DNA of 64,000 nucleotides from Methylobacterium sp. 17Sr1-1 (GTDB lineage Bacteria > Pseudomonadota > Alphaproteobacteria > Rhizobiales > Beijerinckiaceae). Location of the stretch: positions 3,396,001 to 3,460,000 of the forward strand of contig NZ_CP029552.1 in the NCBI RefSeq assembly GCF_003173775.1. Direction: 5' to 3'. The notes under the pieces are model-generated. The model saw only the letters and a list, made by a program, of their open reading frames with translations, was not told where the DNA came from and searched no databases. This document shows, in pieces, positions 29,580-41,278 of this stretch. A program made the position numbers and the translations under genes. The stretch's first letter is position 1. Each line of letters starts with the position of its first letter.

Positions 29580-29841
29580 GCGCTGGCTCCCTTGCGCGAA
29601 TCACGACTGATTTTCTTGGATTTGAACGTGACGTTAACGAATCGGCGGAGGCGCGCAAGAGGGGTGACCGCGAAACCGCCGGCTTCTCGACACGATCTTG
29701 ACCAAAGTACAGTCGGGGGGAAGGGCGCCGCGCCGTCTCCCCGTACCGGACCGGCAACGTGCCGGTCAGCCTCGGGATCCGGCTTCGCCGGCTCAGTATC
29801 TCAAGAAAAAGCGCCGCAGGGGGAGGTCAGAGGAATCAGGT

Positions 29842-30144
29842 TCAGGACGGCGAGCGGACGCTCGAGACGTGGATCGTCGGCGCGGTCTGAGCGGAGGGCG
29901 CCAGGATCGGGGCCTTGCCGGGCAGGGTCCACCAGCCCACCGCCGAATGCACCGCGAGGGTGAGGCAGAGCAGGACCAGCATCGAGACGGCGTGGCGCGC
30001 CATGCTCGGCTCCGCCGGGGTTGCTGCGGGGGCGTGCGGTGCGGCCGGAGCGAGATCCAGCGGCTCGGGCTCCAGCGGGAGGAGCGAGCTGTCGTAACCG
30101 ACGGGCTGGCCGGTCGGACGGTGGAAGGGTCCAATGCTGAACAT
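29842..30144 (-). CDS. Small single-pass membrane protein
   Basis: A 100-residue protein with a Pro/Ala-rich N-terminal half and one transmembrane helix near residues 54-75 (SMLVLLCLTLAVHSAVGWW). Start 30144 has CAGGAGA eight bases upstream. No recognised domain; a hypothetical inner-membrane protein. The 262-base gap to 29579 has no gene. Confidence 0.6.
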   Translation of the reverse strand: MFSIGPFHRPTGQPVGYDSSLLPLEPEPLDLAPAAPHAPAATPAEPSMARHAVSMLVLLCLTLAVHSAVGWWTLPGKAPILAPSAQTAPTIHVSSVRSPS

Positions 30145-30328
30145 CGGCGTCTCCTGTCGAGGCCCCTGCGACGGAGGGCTATCGGAACCGCTCAAAGTTA
30201 ACAGCTGCTGAACGAGACGCTAGCCCTGATCACGAAACCGTGAACGATGCTGCTTGTACACCGTCCGTTCAGGATGCGAGCCAGGATGGCGATACCGCTC
30301 TCTCGGCTCAAGACCGCCCTTCGGGCGA

Positions 30329-30940
30329 TCATCGTTCGCCCGATGACATTCGGGATGGCTCCGCGAACAGCTCCGGGTGCCGCAGGCGCAGGGTCTGGAC
30401 GAGGCAGAGCGTCTTCATGTCGGCGAGTTCGCCCCGCTCGGCCAGGGCGGCGAGCTCCGCGAGCGCGACCTCCACCACCTCGACGCTCTCGTGCTCCTCC
30501 GCCAGGCCGCCGCCGGCGCCCTCGCGGTCTGCGGCCCGGTAGGGTGCGAGGAAGAGGTCCATCCGCTCGGTCGAGAGACCCGGCAGCGACCAGACCCGGC
30601 CGGCGGGTTCCAGCACCGGCAGGCGCAGGCCCGCTTCCTCGAAGGCCTCGCGCCGGGCGCAGGTCTCCGGATCGTCCTCGTCCCGCAGGCCCGCCGGGGC
30701 CTCCAGCACCGAGGCCGTGCCGTCGACGAAGCAGGGCGGCGTGCGGAACTGCCGCACCAGCAGGGCGACCCGGCGCTCGGGATCGTAGGGCAGCACCGCC
30801 ACGGCGGACCCGTGATCCTCGACCTCGCGGCCGATCCGGGTGCCGTCCGGCAGCTGCACCTCGGCCACGAGGTAGCGCGCCCAGCCCTCGTAGACCGTGC
30901 GGGTGCCCAGAATGCGCGGCAGGGGCTCGTCTCGGCTCAC
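30329..30940 (-). CDS. NUDIX hydrolase, NudK/ADP-sugar pyrophosphatase-like
   Basis: A 203-residue hydrolase. The Nudix box reads GLRDEDDPETCARREAFEEA, ending GL, with the one-residue-shorter first part that I associate with GDP-mannose pyrophosphatase NudK. VALLVRQFRTPP and AGGGLAEEHESVEVVEV also fit that group. It would hydrolyse a nucleotide-sugar to sugar phosphate and NMP, needing Mg2+. The GTG start at 30940 overlaps the TusA-like stop (GTGA), so the two are translationally coupled. Substrate is inferred from family only. Confidence 0.83.
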   Translation of the reverse strand: MSRDEPLPRILGTRTVYEGWARYLVAEVQLPDGTRIGREVEDHGSAVAVLPYDPERRVALLVRQFRTPPCFVDGTASVLEAPAGLRDEDDPETCARREAFEEAGLRLPVLEPAGRVWSLPGLSTERMDLFLAPYRAADREGAGGGLAEEHESVEVVEVALAELAALAERGELADMKTLCLVQTLRLRHPELFAEPSRMSSGER

Positions 30941-31191
30941 GCGGGTCTCTCCTCGGCGTCGGGCGCTGCGCCGCGGCGGATCTCGAAGGTCAGGATCCCG
31001 TCGTCGCGCAGCATCCGGTCGAGATGGTCGCCGCGCTCGCGCAGCAGGTTGGGGATGTCGATGGCGGCCATCGGATCGGTGCAGCGCACCGACAGGCCGT
31101 CGCCCGGCGCGAGGCCGCGCAGGGCCTTGGCGGTGTGCAGGACCGGCAGGGGGCATTTCAGCCCGCGCAGGTCGAGGTCGTGGTGTCGCAT
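30937..31191 (-). CDS. TusA-family sulfurtransferase-like protein
   Basis: An 84-residue TusA/SirA protein with the hallmark DLRGLKCPLPVLHTAKAL, where the Cys in CPLP carries persulfide sulfur. The rest keeps the beta-alpha-beta-alpha-beta-beta layout (LSVRCTDPMAAIDIPNLL). It may relay sulfur for tRNA thiolation or molybdenum-cofactor work. First gene of a two-gene operon with the NUDIX gene. Confidence 0.9.
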   Translation of the reverse strand: MRHHDLDLRGLKCPLPVLHTAKALRGLAPGDGLSVRCTDPMAAIDIPNLLRERGDHLDRMLRDDGILTFEIRRGAAPDAEERPA

Positions 31192-31304
31192 GGTCGCCTG
31201 AATACAACTCGCCGTCGACCGGTTGAGCATATCCGGCGCGAACGAGAAAGCCCGGCGCGGGGGCATCCCGCGCCGGGCTTCCATCACGTCAGGACGTCCG
31301 GCGA

Positions 31305-31736
31305 TCAGTAGCCGTAGCCGTAGTAGCCGCCATAGGCCGGGTAGCTGTAGCCGTAGGACGGATAGCTGTAGCCGTAGCCGTAGCCGCCGACCGGGGCGTA
31401 GCCGCCGCCGTAATAGCCGCCATAGGCCGGGTAGCCGTAGCCGTAGGACGACGCCGAGCCGGCCGCGATGGCGCCGCCGATGATGCCGAGCGCCGCACCG
31501 GCCGCGAGAGCGCCGCCGGCGCCGATGCCGCGGCGATAGCCGTAGCCGCGATAGCCGCGGTAGCCGCCGCCGTAATAGCCGCCGCCGCGCCAGCGCACCT
31601 GGTCGACGGTCGCGCCCGAGCCGGCGATGGCGGCCGAGGTGGCGGCCGGCAGCGGGGCGGCCTGCGCCCCGACGGTGCCGGCGGTCAGGGCGGCGGCGGC
31701 GCCGGCCGCGAGGGCGAGGGTGGTGATGCGCGACAT
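31305..31736 (-). CDS. Secreted Gly/Tyr-rich repeat protein
   Basis: A 143-residue protein with a signal peptide (MSRITTLALAAGAAAALTAG, cleavage likely after AQA). The mature part is built of GYGY, YPAYGGYYG and GGGYYGGGYRG repeats around a glycine/alanine-rich hydrophobic segment (LAAGAALGIIGGAIAAG) resembling a glycine-zipper. It may sit in the outer membrane or cell surface. No enzymatic motif. GGAG lies upstream of ATG 31736. Tandem codon repeats make its length prone to change. Confidence 0.7.
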   Translation of the reverse strand: MSRITTLALAAGAAAALTAGTVGAQAAPLPAATSAAIAGSGATVDQVRWRGGGYYGGGYRGYRGYGYRRGIGAGGALAAGAALGIIGGAIAAGSASSYGYGYPAYGGYYGGGYAPVGGYGYGYSYPSYGYSYPAYGGYYGYGY

Positions 31737-31984
31737 AAAAGATGTCTCCGATCGTGTGAGGACCATGTCCCGTAGGCCTCAAGAACGGGCAAGGGCCGGC
31801 CTCTGTTCCAAGATTCGGTGCGAAATGACGAATGGTCAATCAGTAGCGGCTACGCTTGCGCGGCGCGGATAAGCTTGCGCGTTCGCCGGATCGCCGCGCG
31901 CGTCATCGGCTCGATTGGGGGAGCGGCGCCGGGGCTTGCCCGGCCGACTGTTCGATTTGCCTCGGCAAGACGAACACCCTCCGG

Positions 31985-32020
31985 GTCGTTCCGGGGCCGC
32001 GCAGCGGAGGCCGGAACGAC
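31985..32020. repeat. Family B repeat unit (palindromic)
   Basis: GTCGTTCCGG and CCGGAACGAC flank a core with GCCGCGCAGCGGA, shared with the units at 24548-24572 and 28941-28964. It lies downstream of the glutamate-cysteine ligase stop in a roughly 330-base gap (31737-32066) that shows no gene. Confidence 0.6.
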
Positions 32021-32066
32021 ATGGAGCCTGTCAGGATCGGCCCGGAAAGTCGGGGCCGACGACTCC

Positions 32067-33434
32067 TCAGAACGCGCAAGCGCCGAAGGCGGGATCGACC
32101 GAACGGTTCCACGGCCCGTCATAGAGCGCGAGCAGGTCCTCGGCTCGGCTGCGCGAGGCGGCGATGGCCTGGAGCGGGGCGAGGTAGAGCGTCTCGTCGC
32201 GCCCCTGCGCGTCGCGGCGCGCCCGCGCCCGCAGGCCCGATTCGGAGAGCGCCAGCGCGTCGCGGGCGAGCTCCCGCAGGCGCCGTTTGCCGGCCGGCGC
32301 GTCGAGGCCGAGGCGCGGCACCTCGGCCCGCATCGTCTCGCGCTCCTCCGCCGTCATGTCGCGCACCAGCTGCCAGGCGCCGTCGAGGGCGGCCGGGTCG
32401 TAGTACAGCCCGGCCCAGAAGGCGGATTGCGCGGCGATCATGTTGGCGTCGCCGACATCCGCCCCGCGCATCTCGAGGAATCGCTTCAGGCGCACCTCGG
32501 GGAAGGCGGTCGAGGCGTGGTTGGCCCAGTCGGAGACGGTGGCGCGCTCGCCCGGCAGCGCGGGAAGCCGCCCCTCCATCAGGTCGCGGAACGAGGCGCC
32601 GCTGACGTCGTGGTAGGTCTCGTCGCGCTTGACGAAGTACATCGGCATGTCGAGCAGCCAGTCCGCGTAGGCCTCGTAGCCGAAGCCCTCGTCGAAGGCG
32701 AAGGGCAGCATGCCGGTGCGGTCGCGGTCGGTGTCGCGCCAGATCTCGGAGCGCCGCGACAGGAAGCCGTTCGGCTTGCCGTCGGTGAAGGGCGAGTTGG
32801 CGAAGAGCGCGGTCGCCACCGGCTGCAAGGCCAGCCCGACCCGCATCTTCGTCACCATGTCGGCCTCGGACGAGAAGTCGAGGTTCACCTGCACGGTGGC
32901 GGTGCGCAGCATCATGTCGAGGCCGAGCGAGCCGACCCTCGGCATGTAGCCCTTCATGATGCGGTAGCGGCTCTTTGGCATCACGGGAGTGTCCTCCCGT
33001 GTCCATTTCGGGCTCATGCCGAGGGTGAGGAAGCCGATGCCGAGGGGGTCGGCGGCCTGGCGCACCGCGTCGAGGTGCTGGCTCAGCTCGTGGGCGGTGG
33101 CGTGGACGTCCGGCAGCGGCGCGCCCGAGAGCTCGAACTGGCCGCCGGGCTCGAGCGAGATCGCGCCCCCGCCCTCGACCGCCGAGAGGCCGATCACCCG
33201 GCCGGCATCCTCGATCGTCTCCCAGCCGGTGATGGCCCGCAGGCCCTCCAGCAGCGCCTCGATCCCGCGCTCGCCCTCGTAGGGCACCGGCGAGAGGTCG
33301 GCGCGGTAGAACGGGACCTTCTCGTGCTCGGTCCCGATGGCGAAGGCGTCGTGCGGCTTCTCGCCGGCGGCAAACCACTCGATCAGCTCGGACCGCGCGC
33401 TGAGCGGGGTCGCGTCGGACACGTCGCGCGCCAT
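32067..33434 (-). CDS. gshA: Glutamate-cysteine ligase (class II, plant/alphaproteobacterial type)
   Basis: A 455-residue enzyme catalysing the first, ATP-dependent step of glutathione synthesis, joining Glu and Cys. It shows FAIGTEHEKVPFY, VEGGGAISLEPGGQFELSGA, KWTREDTPVMPKSRYRIMKG and the substrate-site block RTATVQVNLDFSSEADMVTK, all diagnostic of the plant-like GCL group. Length matches. ATG 33434 is the natural start. Monocistronic, leftward; shares its upstream region with the SOS-promoter transcript at 33636. Confidence 0.95.
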   Translation of the reverse strand: MARDVSDATPLSARSELIEWFAAGEKPHDAFAIGTEHEKVPFYRADLSPVPYEGERGIEALLEGLRAITGWETIEDAGRVIGLSAVEGGGAISLEPGGQFELSGAPLPDVHATAHELSQHLDAVRQAADPLGIGFLTLGMSPKWTREDTPVMPKSRYRIMKGYMPRVGSLGLDMMLRTATVQVNLDFSSEADMVTKMRVGLALQPVATALFANSPFTDGKPNGFLSRRSEIWRDTDRDRTGMLPFAFDEGFGYEAYADWLLDMPMYFVKRDETYHDVSGASFRDLMEGRLPALPGERATVSDWANHASTAFPEVRLKRFLEMRGADVGDANMIAAQSAFWAGLYYDPAALDGAWQLVRDMTAEERETMRAEVPRLGLDAPAGKRRLRELARDALALSESGLRARARRDAQGRDETLYLAPLQAIAASRSRAEDLLALYDGPWNRSVDPAFGACAF

Positions 33435-33635
33435 GCGCCACCTCGTGCTTAGAACGAAAAACGATGACTCCCGGCGGGCCGGCGACCCACCGTCAAGGTT
33501 GCGCTTAGATAGGCCGTGGGCGACCGACCCGCAACGCGGCTGCGGCATACCCCCGGGCTCCATCCGGAGGCGCCTCGCGTCCCGGCCCGTCAACCAACCG
33601 TTCACCACTGCGGCCGGATCCGGGCCGATCCCCCT

Positions 33636-33664
33636 TTGACATGGAACAAAACAAGAACAAACAT
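33636..33664 (+). promoter_or_regulatory. LexA (SOS) box within a sigma70-like promoter
   Basis: TTGACA at 33636-33641 is followed 17 bases later by an AAACAT-like -10. Inside the spacer lies GAACAAAACAAGAAC (33644-33658), an exact GAAC-N7-GAAC direct repeat, which is the alphaproteobacterial LexA consensus (GTTC-N7-GTTC on the other strand). The placement would let LexA occlude RNA polymerase. The first gene downstream is the 34-residue peptide at 33689, then dnaE at 33946. Confidence 0.8.
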
Positions 33665-33688
33665 AAGGCCGACGAAAGGGGACAGACC

Positions 33689-33793
33689 ATGAACATACGC
33701 AAGATCCTCCTCGCTGTCACGGAGGTCGCCTCGATGGGCCTGCTCACCGGCGCGATCGTGATGTGGGCGGTGGCGCTGTCGCCGATGCACTGA
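33689..33793 (+). CDS. 34-residue membrane peptide under SOS control
   Basis: The sequence begins MNIRKILLAVTEVASMGLL and continues TGAIVMWAVALSPMH: a short basic N terminus and one transmembrane helix. An AAGGGG stretch precedes the ATG by about nine bases. The promoter 30-50 bases upstream carries a LexA box, so it is likely DNA-damage induced. Small SOS membrane peptides in related bacteria (such as Caulobacter SidA) block cell division; no sequence identity to those is claimed. A 7-bp hairpin (CGTTGCC-GGCAACG, about 33801-33818) follows the stop and could end or attenuate the transcript before dnaE. Confidence 0.65.
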   Translation: MNIRKILLAVTEVASMGLLTGAIVMWAVALSPMH

Positions 33794-33945
33794 TGCACCG
33801 CGTTGCCGCGTGGCAACGGCAAGGGAGGTTCCATCGATTCCGCGGTGAATCCCCCGCGATTTTCGGCCCGGTGAGGCGCTCCGGGTCGTGACTCTCCGGG
33901 CTCGGGCGGGAATCCTTCCGCGCTTCCGCGTCGGAGTGAGTCGCC

Positions 33946-37482
<3,537 letters not shown>

Positions 37483-37643
37483 GGGGGGGCTCCGGGATCC
37501 CGGGGCGACCCGTCAGTGGCGGCGACGCTCCGGTTCCCTACCGTCGCGCCCGGCCGGCCGAGGGTCATGCCCCGTCTCCGCGCGGCACCGGGCTGGGGCA
37601 TCCCGGCTCCGCGTTCGAGGGGTCTCGCGCTGCTCCTGCCGGC

Positions 37644-39302
37644 TCAGGCGGCCGACCGCAGGACGCCCGGCCGCGCCTCCTCGGCGGCGATGTGGTGCGC
37701 CAGGCGCGTGGCGAGCGTGACCACCGTCAGGGTCGGGCTCGCCTGGCCCGAGCGCGGCAGGACGGCGGCGCTGGCGACGTACATGTTGGGTGTGTCGAAT
37801 ACGCGAAGATTGCGGTCTACGACACCACGTCCCGGCGTGTCGGCCATGCGGGCGGTGCCGATCTGGTGCGTGCCGTGGCCGAACAACTGCCTCACGGCCT
37901 CGACGTTCTGCTCCGCCGGCTGACGGTAGTCGAGACGGCCGAACCCGGTTCGGGCGAGCCAGTCCGCGAGCAAATCGTGGGCTCGCACCACCGCCCGGGC
38001 GTCGTCATCATGCACCCGATAGTCGATGTGCAGGCGCGGCAGCCCGGTCGCATCGATCCGGTCGTCGAGCCGCACGCGGCTTTCGGCCCAGGGCGACTGC
38101 TCGGAGTGGTAGGACAGGCCGTAGCGCCGGCCGGGATTGCGCACGAACAAGCCGGGCAGCCGCGGCGCGGCACCGTAGCGCTGCCAGGCCACCCGCGCGC
38201 CCGCGACCAGCGCCTCCGGCAGGTCTCGACAGACATTGCGCAGATGCGGCCATCGCGCGATCGCCTTCGGCACATGCCGCACCCGCAGGGCTTCCGGTAG
38301 CAAGGCTCGTCCGACGGGGTCGAAGGACAGGACCAGGAAGGCCAGCGACAGGAGCGCGTTGCCGTGGCCGGCATCGGCCATTCTCGGAATGACAGGCCAG
38401 AACGCCACGTTGAGGAGGTTGTGCTCGGCCTGCAGAGCCGAACTCGGCACGAGGCGACGGCGCACGTACCAGCCCTGGTCGTCGCGCGCGAAGGCGAAGG
38501 CGGTGTCGAGGGCGTCCGACGCGAAGGTGATGTCGGCGATCTCGCCGATCACATGGCCCATGTAGTGGCGTCCGAGCGGCCCGTCGGGTCCGCCGAACAT
38601 CTGCGGCCGTCGCCGCTGCAGGCTGAGCAGGAGGCGCGTGGTCTCGAGGCCGCCGGCCGCCACCACGAGGCGCGTGACCGGCACCGTCCTGCGCTCGCCG
38701 GAGGGCCGCACCACCACCACCGCGCTGGCGGCGCCGCCCTCGTCGAACAGCACGTCGACCACCGTCGCGTGCAACCGGATGTCGAGATCCCGGTCGGATG
38801 CGAGGGTGTCGGCGTGGGACACTTGCAGCCTGGGCCGTCCGCTCCATCGCTCGAGGGTCTCGAACGTGAAGGCGTCGTCGGCGGCGCGGAGGCCGGGAAG
38901 GGGAGCCTCGAAGACCGGTTCGCCGCATGAGACGATGCGGCAGGCGGTCGGCAGGAACGGGGCGAGATCCGCGAGGCCGATCGGCCAATCCGGCATGCCG
39001 GGCCGAGGCCGGAAGTCGACGGGATCGAAGGGCAGGCAGCGCCCGCCCCACAGGTTCGAGGTGCCGCCGAGGCGACGCGCCACGGCGATCGCCATGTCGT
39101 CGTGGCGGTCCGGATCGGCGAGCTCGGCGTCGGAGAGGTCTTGGACGGGCCGTTCGGCGTGCAGGCCGCCCGATTCCAGCACCAGGGCGGAGAAGCCGAG
39201 CCGCCGCAATTCCAGGGCGAGAGACAAGCCGGCTGGTCCGGACCCGATGATGCAGACGTCGTGACGCGACTCCTCCAATCCTTCACAATGATCGATGATC
39301 AT
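37644..39302 (-). CDS. GMC-family FAD-dependent oxidoreductase
   Basis: A 552-residue flavoprotein. FAD-binding DVCIIGSGPAGLSLALELRR is at residues 13-32, followed by GGTSNLWGGRCLPFDPVDFR, and the GMC C-terminal block with HGTHQIGTARM and SPTLTVVTLATRLAHHIA. Substrates of the group are sugars, alcohols or polyols oxidised at C-OH. Start ATG 39302; an extension to 39356 is possible. No dedicated cytochrome or gluconate-2-dehydrogenase subunit genes adjoin. Its promoter lies in an AT-rich tract unlike the rest of the window. Confidence 0.88.
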   Translation of the reverse strand: MIIDHCEGLEESRHDVCIIGSGPAGLSLALELRRLGFSALVLESGGLHAERPVQDLSDAELADPDRHDDMAIAVARRLGGTSNLWGGRCLPFDPVDFRPRPGMPDWPIGLADLAPFLPTACRIVSCGEPVFEAPLPGLRAADDAFTFETLERWSGRPRLQVSHADTLASDRDLDIRLHATVVDVLFDEGGAASAVVVVRPSGERRTVPVTRLVVAAGGLETTRLLLSLQRRRPQMFGGPDGPLGRHYMGHVIGEIADITFASDALDTAFAFARDDQGWYVRRRLVPSSALQAEHNLLNVAFWPVIPRMADAGHGNALLSLAFLVLSFDPVGRALLPEALRVRHVPKAIARWPHLRNVCRDLPEALVAGARVAWQRYGAAPRLPGLFVRNPGRRYGLSYHSEQSPWAESRVRLDDRIDATGLPRLHIDYRVHDDDARAVVRAHDLLADWLARTGFGRLDYRQPAEQNVEAVRQLFGHGTHQIGTARMADTPGRGVVDRNLRVFDTPNMYVASAAVLPRSGQASPTLTVVTLATRLAHHIAAEEARPGVLRSAA

Positions 39303-40104
39303 GGCCGCGGCTCCGGCAACGAAGAGTGTGTCGCCGCCCAGCGGACGGTGAGACAAGCGATGGAAAGATTGAAATTTTGTCCGATCCGAATTTGCGGGAA
39401 TTTATATATGTTAAAAATCTTTAGACACGAGAGAATACAATTTTTACCACTTTGGTTCGATTTTCATCATAATTGGCGATTGATTTAGGGCGAGCATGCC
39501 ACTTTTGTTGTAATTTTATAACGCGAACTGCGTTTCGCCATCACGAGAAAACTGATAATCCGAAGCAGGAGGAGATGTTCCTGGGCTTCGTGGAGGCTGA
39601 GGATGCTGTGCCCTGCCGGGGCATCGCGTGCGCCGGAGCGTTTCGCCTCTCGCCCAGTGGAACAGCGCCTCGTCCCGGACGGGCTCCACCCGACCGCGGC
39701 CCGCCGGAGCCCAGTGCCACCCTGGCGATCCAGCTCCAGGCCATCACCGAGGGCGAGGACGTGCGCGCATCCAGACCTGCGAACCCCTCGACCAGGCGGC
39801 CGCCCGCCACCAGACGGGCATGCGGCGTTATCCGCGACGACGTTTCATCCTATCCGGCCGTGTTAATTAAAAACATAGACCATCCAGCAAATGCCCACAT
39901 TGGCATCTGCCGCGACCTCATTGCTAAACCCGAGTCGCTATATGAACACGGCAAGAGTCGCCGCAATCAAGATAAATATCATTACTATTGTGTATGCGGA
40001 TATCATGTAAGATGCCCGAGACGGGGCGAGACAAGTGGTGATCCAACTCGCATGATTGAATGGCAGCGGATGATTCCACTATGGCGATATGCGATGGGAA
40101 AATA
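39303..40104. other. AT-rich anomalous intergenic region
   Basis: About 800 bases with strikingly low GC (for example 39370-39490 and 39845-40110) between two ordinary high-GC genes. Most reading frames are short and uncharacteristic; a 22-codon frame at 39942-40010 is the only ATG frame of note on the plus strand. The middle holds the dnaE fragment at 39704-39842. The pattern suggests an insertion or recombination scar with foreign DNA. No transposase or attachment site was seen. Confidence 0.6.
39704..39842 (+). pseudogene. Frameshifted fragment of dnaE 3' region
   Basis: This segment aligns with dnaE positions about 37154-37296 (OB-fold region): the same GGCGAGGACGTGCGCGC, CATCCAGACCTGCGAACC and CTCGACCAGGC stretches in the same order. 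A 4-base deletion after GTGCGCGC shifts the frame, and scattered substitutions are present. It has no start signals. It is an ectopic, non-functional copy, most simply a partial duplication or remnant of a second related dnaE. Orientation is the same as dnaE. Confidence 0.85.
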
Positions 40105-41274
40105 CTATTGCGACAGGTCGCGGTCAGTTGAGTCTCGCTCCAACTCCAGCCACCCTGCCAAGGCCCCCAACTCCATCCCCAACGCCTCCCGCGCCCCCTC
40201 CGCCACCCCCTTCTCCCAATGCACCGCATGTACCACGAGCCGCGACCCCGCCCGATCCGCCTTCAGATCCACCCGCCCCACCAACGCCTCCCCGAACAGG
40301 AACGGCAGCACGTAATACCCGTACTGGCGCTTCGCCGCCGGAGTGTAGATCTCGATGCGGTAGCGGAAGCCGAACAGGCGCTCGGTGCGGGCGCGCTCCC
40401 AGACCAGGGGATCGAAGGGGGCGAGGAGCGCCCGGGCCTGGACGCGGCGGGGGCATTGCGCGTCGCGGTGGAGGTAGGCGGCGGGCCAGCCGGGCACCTC
40501 CGCCGGGAGCAGGCTGCCCTCCTCGACGAGCCGGGTGATGGCGAGAGCGGCGTCGGACGCGTCGAGGCGGAAATAGTCGCGCAGTTCCGCGGCCGTGGCG
40601 ATCCCGAGCGCCCGGGCGGAGAGGTCGACCAACTCCCGGTGAGCCTCCGCCTCCGGCACGTCGGGCAGGGAAAACACGTCCGGCGGGATCACCCGCTCGG
40701 CGAGGTCGTAGACCCGCTCGAAGCTGCGCCGCCGGGTCGCGGTGGTGACGTGGCCGGCGTAGAACAGCCATTCGAGCATGCGCTTGGGCTCGCTCCACTC
40801 CCACCAGCCGGCCCGGCCGGTCTGGATGTCGGAGGCCGAGAGCGGGCCCTCGTCGCGCAGGCGCGCGAGCAGCGCCATCGCCTCCGCCCGGCGCTCGCCG
40901 GCGAAGACCCGCATGCCGGTATAGCCGGCCTGGCCCCGGTCGGCCCGGGCCATGCGCCAGCGCAGCAGCGGGTGGAGCGCCAGCGGCAGGAGCGAGCACT
41001 CGTGCGCCCAGTACTCGAACAGCCGCCGGTCGCGCTTGGGCCCCCAGGCCCGTCGGTCGAGGAGGGTTTTGTCGTAGGCGCCGAGCCGCGAGAAGGCCGG
41101 CAGGTAGTGGGCCCGCACCAGGACGTTGACGCTGTCGATCTGGTGCAGGCCGAGCCGGTCGATCGTGGCGGCGAGGTGGCGGTGCCCCGCCGCGGCCGGC
41201 CGTGCGGCATGGAAGCCCTGCGCCGCCAGGGCGACCCGGCGGGCTTCCGAGGGCGTCAGCCGCACGACCGTCAC
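40105..41274 (-). CDS. YcaQ-like crosslink-repair DNA glycosylase (HTH_42 family)
   Basis: A 389-residue winged-helix protein of the YcaQ/AlkZ group, which unhooks interstrand crosslinks and bulky alkyl adducts. The signature is GLHQIDSVNVLVRAHYLPAF, where Gln-x-Asp takes the place of the catalytic QxQ/QxD, followed by SRLGAYDKTLLD. YWAHECSLLPLALHPLLRWR and the C-terminal FDPLVWERARTERLFGFRYR also fit. Start is GTG at 41274, four bases after ilvD ends, with GGAAGA upstream, so it is probably co-transcribed with ilvD. Confidence 0.87.
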   Translation of the reverse strand: MTVVRLTPSEARRVALAAQGFHAARPAAAGHRHLAATIDRLGLHQIDSVNVLVRAHYLPAFSRLGAYDKTLLDRRAWGPKRDRRLFEYWAHECSLLPLALHPLLRWRMARADRGQAGYTGMRVFAGERRAEAMALLARLRDEGPLSASDIQTGRAGWWEWSEPKRMLEWLFYAGHVTTATRRRSFERVYDLAERVIPPDVFSLPDVPEAEAHRELVDLSARALGIATAAELRDYFRLDASDAALAITRLVEEGSLLPAEVPGWPAAYLHRDAQCPRRVQARALLAPFDPLVWERARTERLFGFRYRIEIYTPAAKRQYGYYVLPFLFGEALVGRVDLKADRAGSRLVVHAVHWEKGVAEGAREALGMELGALAGWLELERDSTDRDLSQ

Positions 41275-41278
41275 GGGA

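Noticed and set aside
33802..33817. Hairpin GTTGCC-GGCAAC after the SOS peptide as a terminator
   Set aside because: No U tract follows and only a 6-7 bp stem, so termination before dnaE is not supported as a separate call.
39600..39900. A mobile element in the low-GC region
   Set aside because: No transposase, terminal inverted repeats or target duplications were found by eye; only the dnaE fragment supports rearrangement.
39942..40010. A 22-codon ATG frame in the AT-rich tract (starts MNTARVAAIK)
   Set aside because: Too short, no convincing ribosome-binding site and in a region that looks like a scar.
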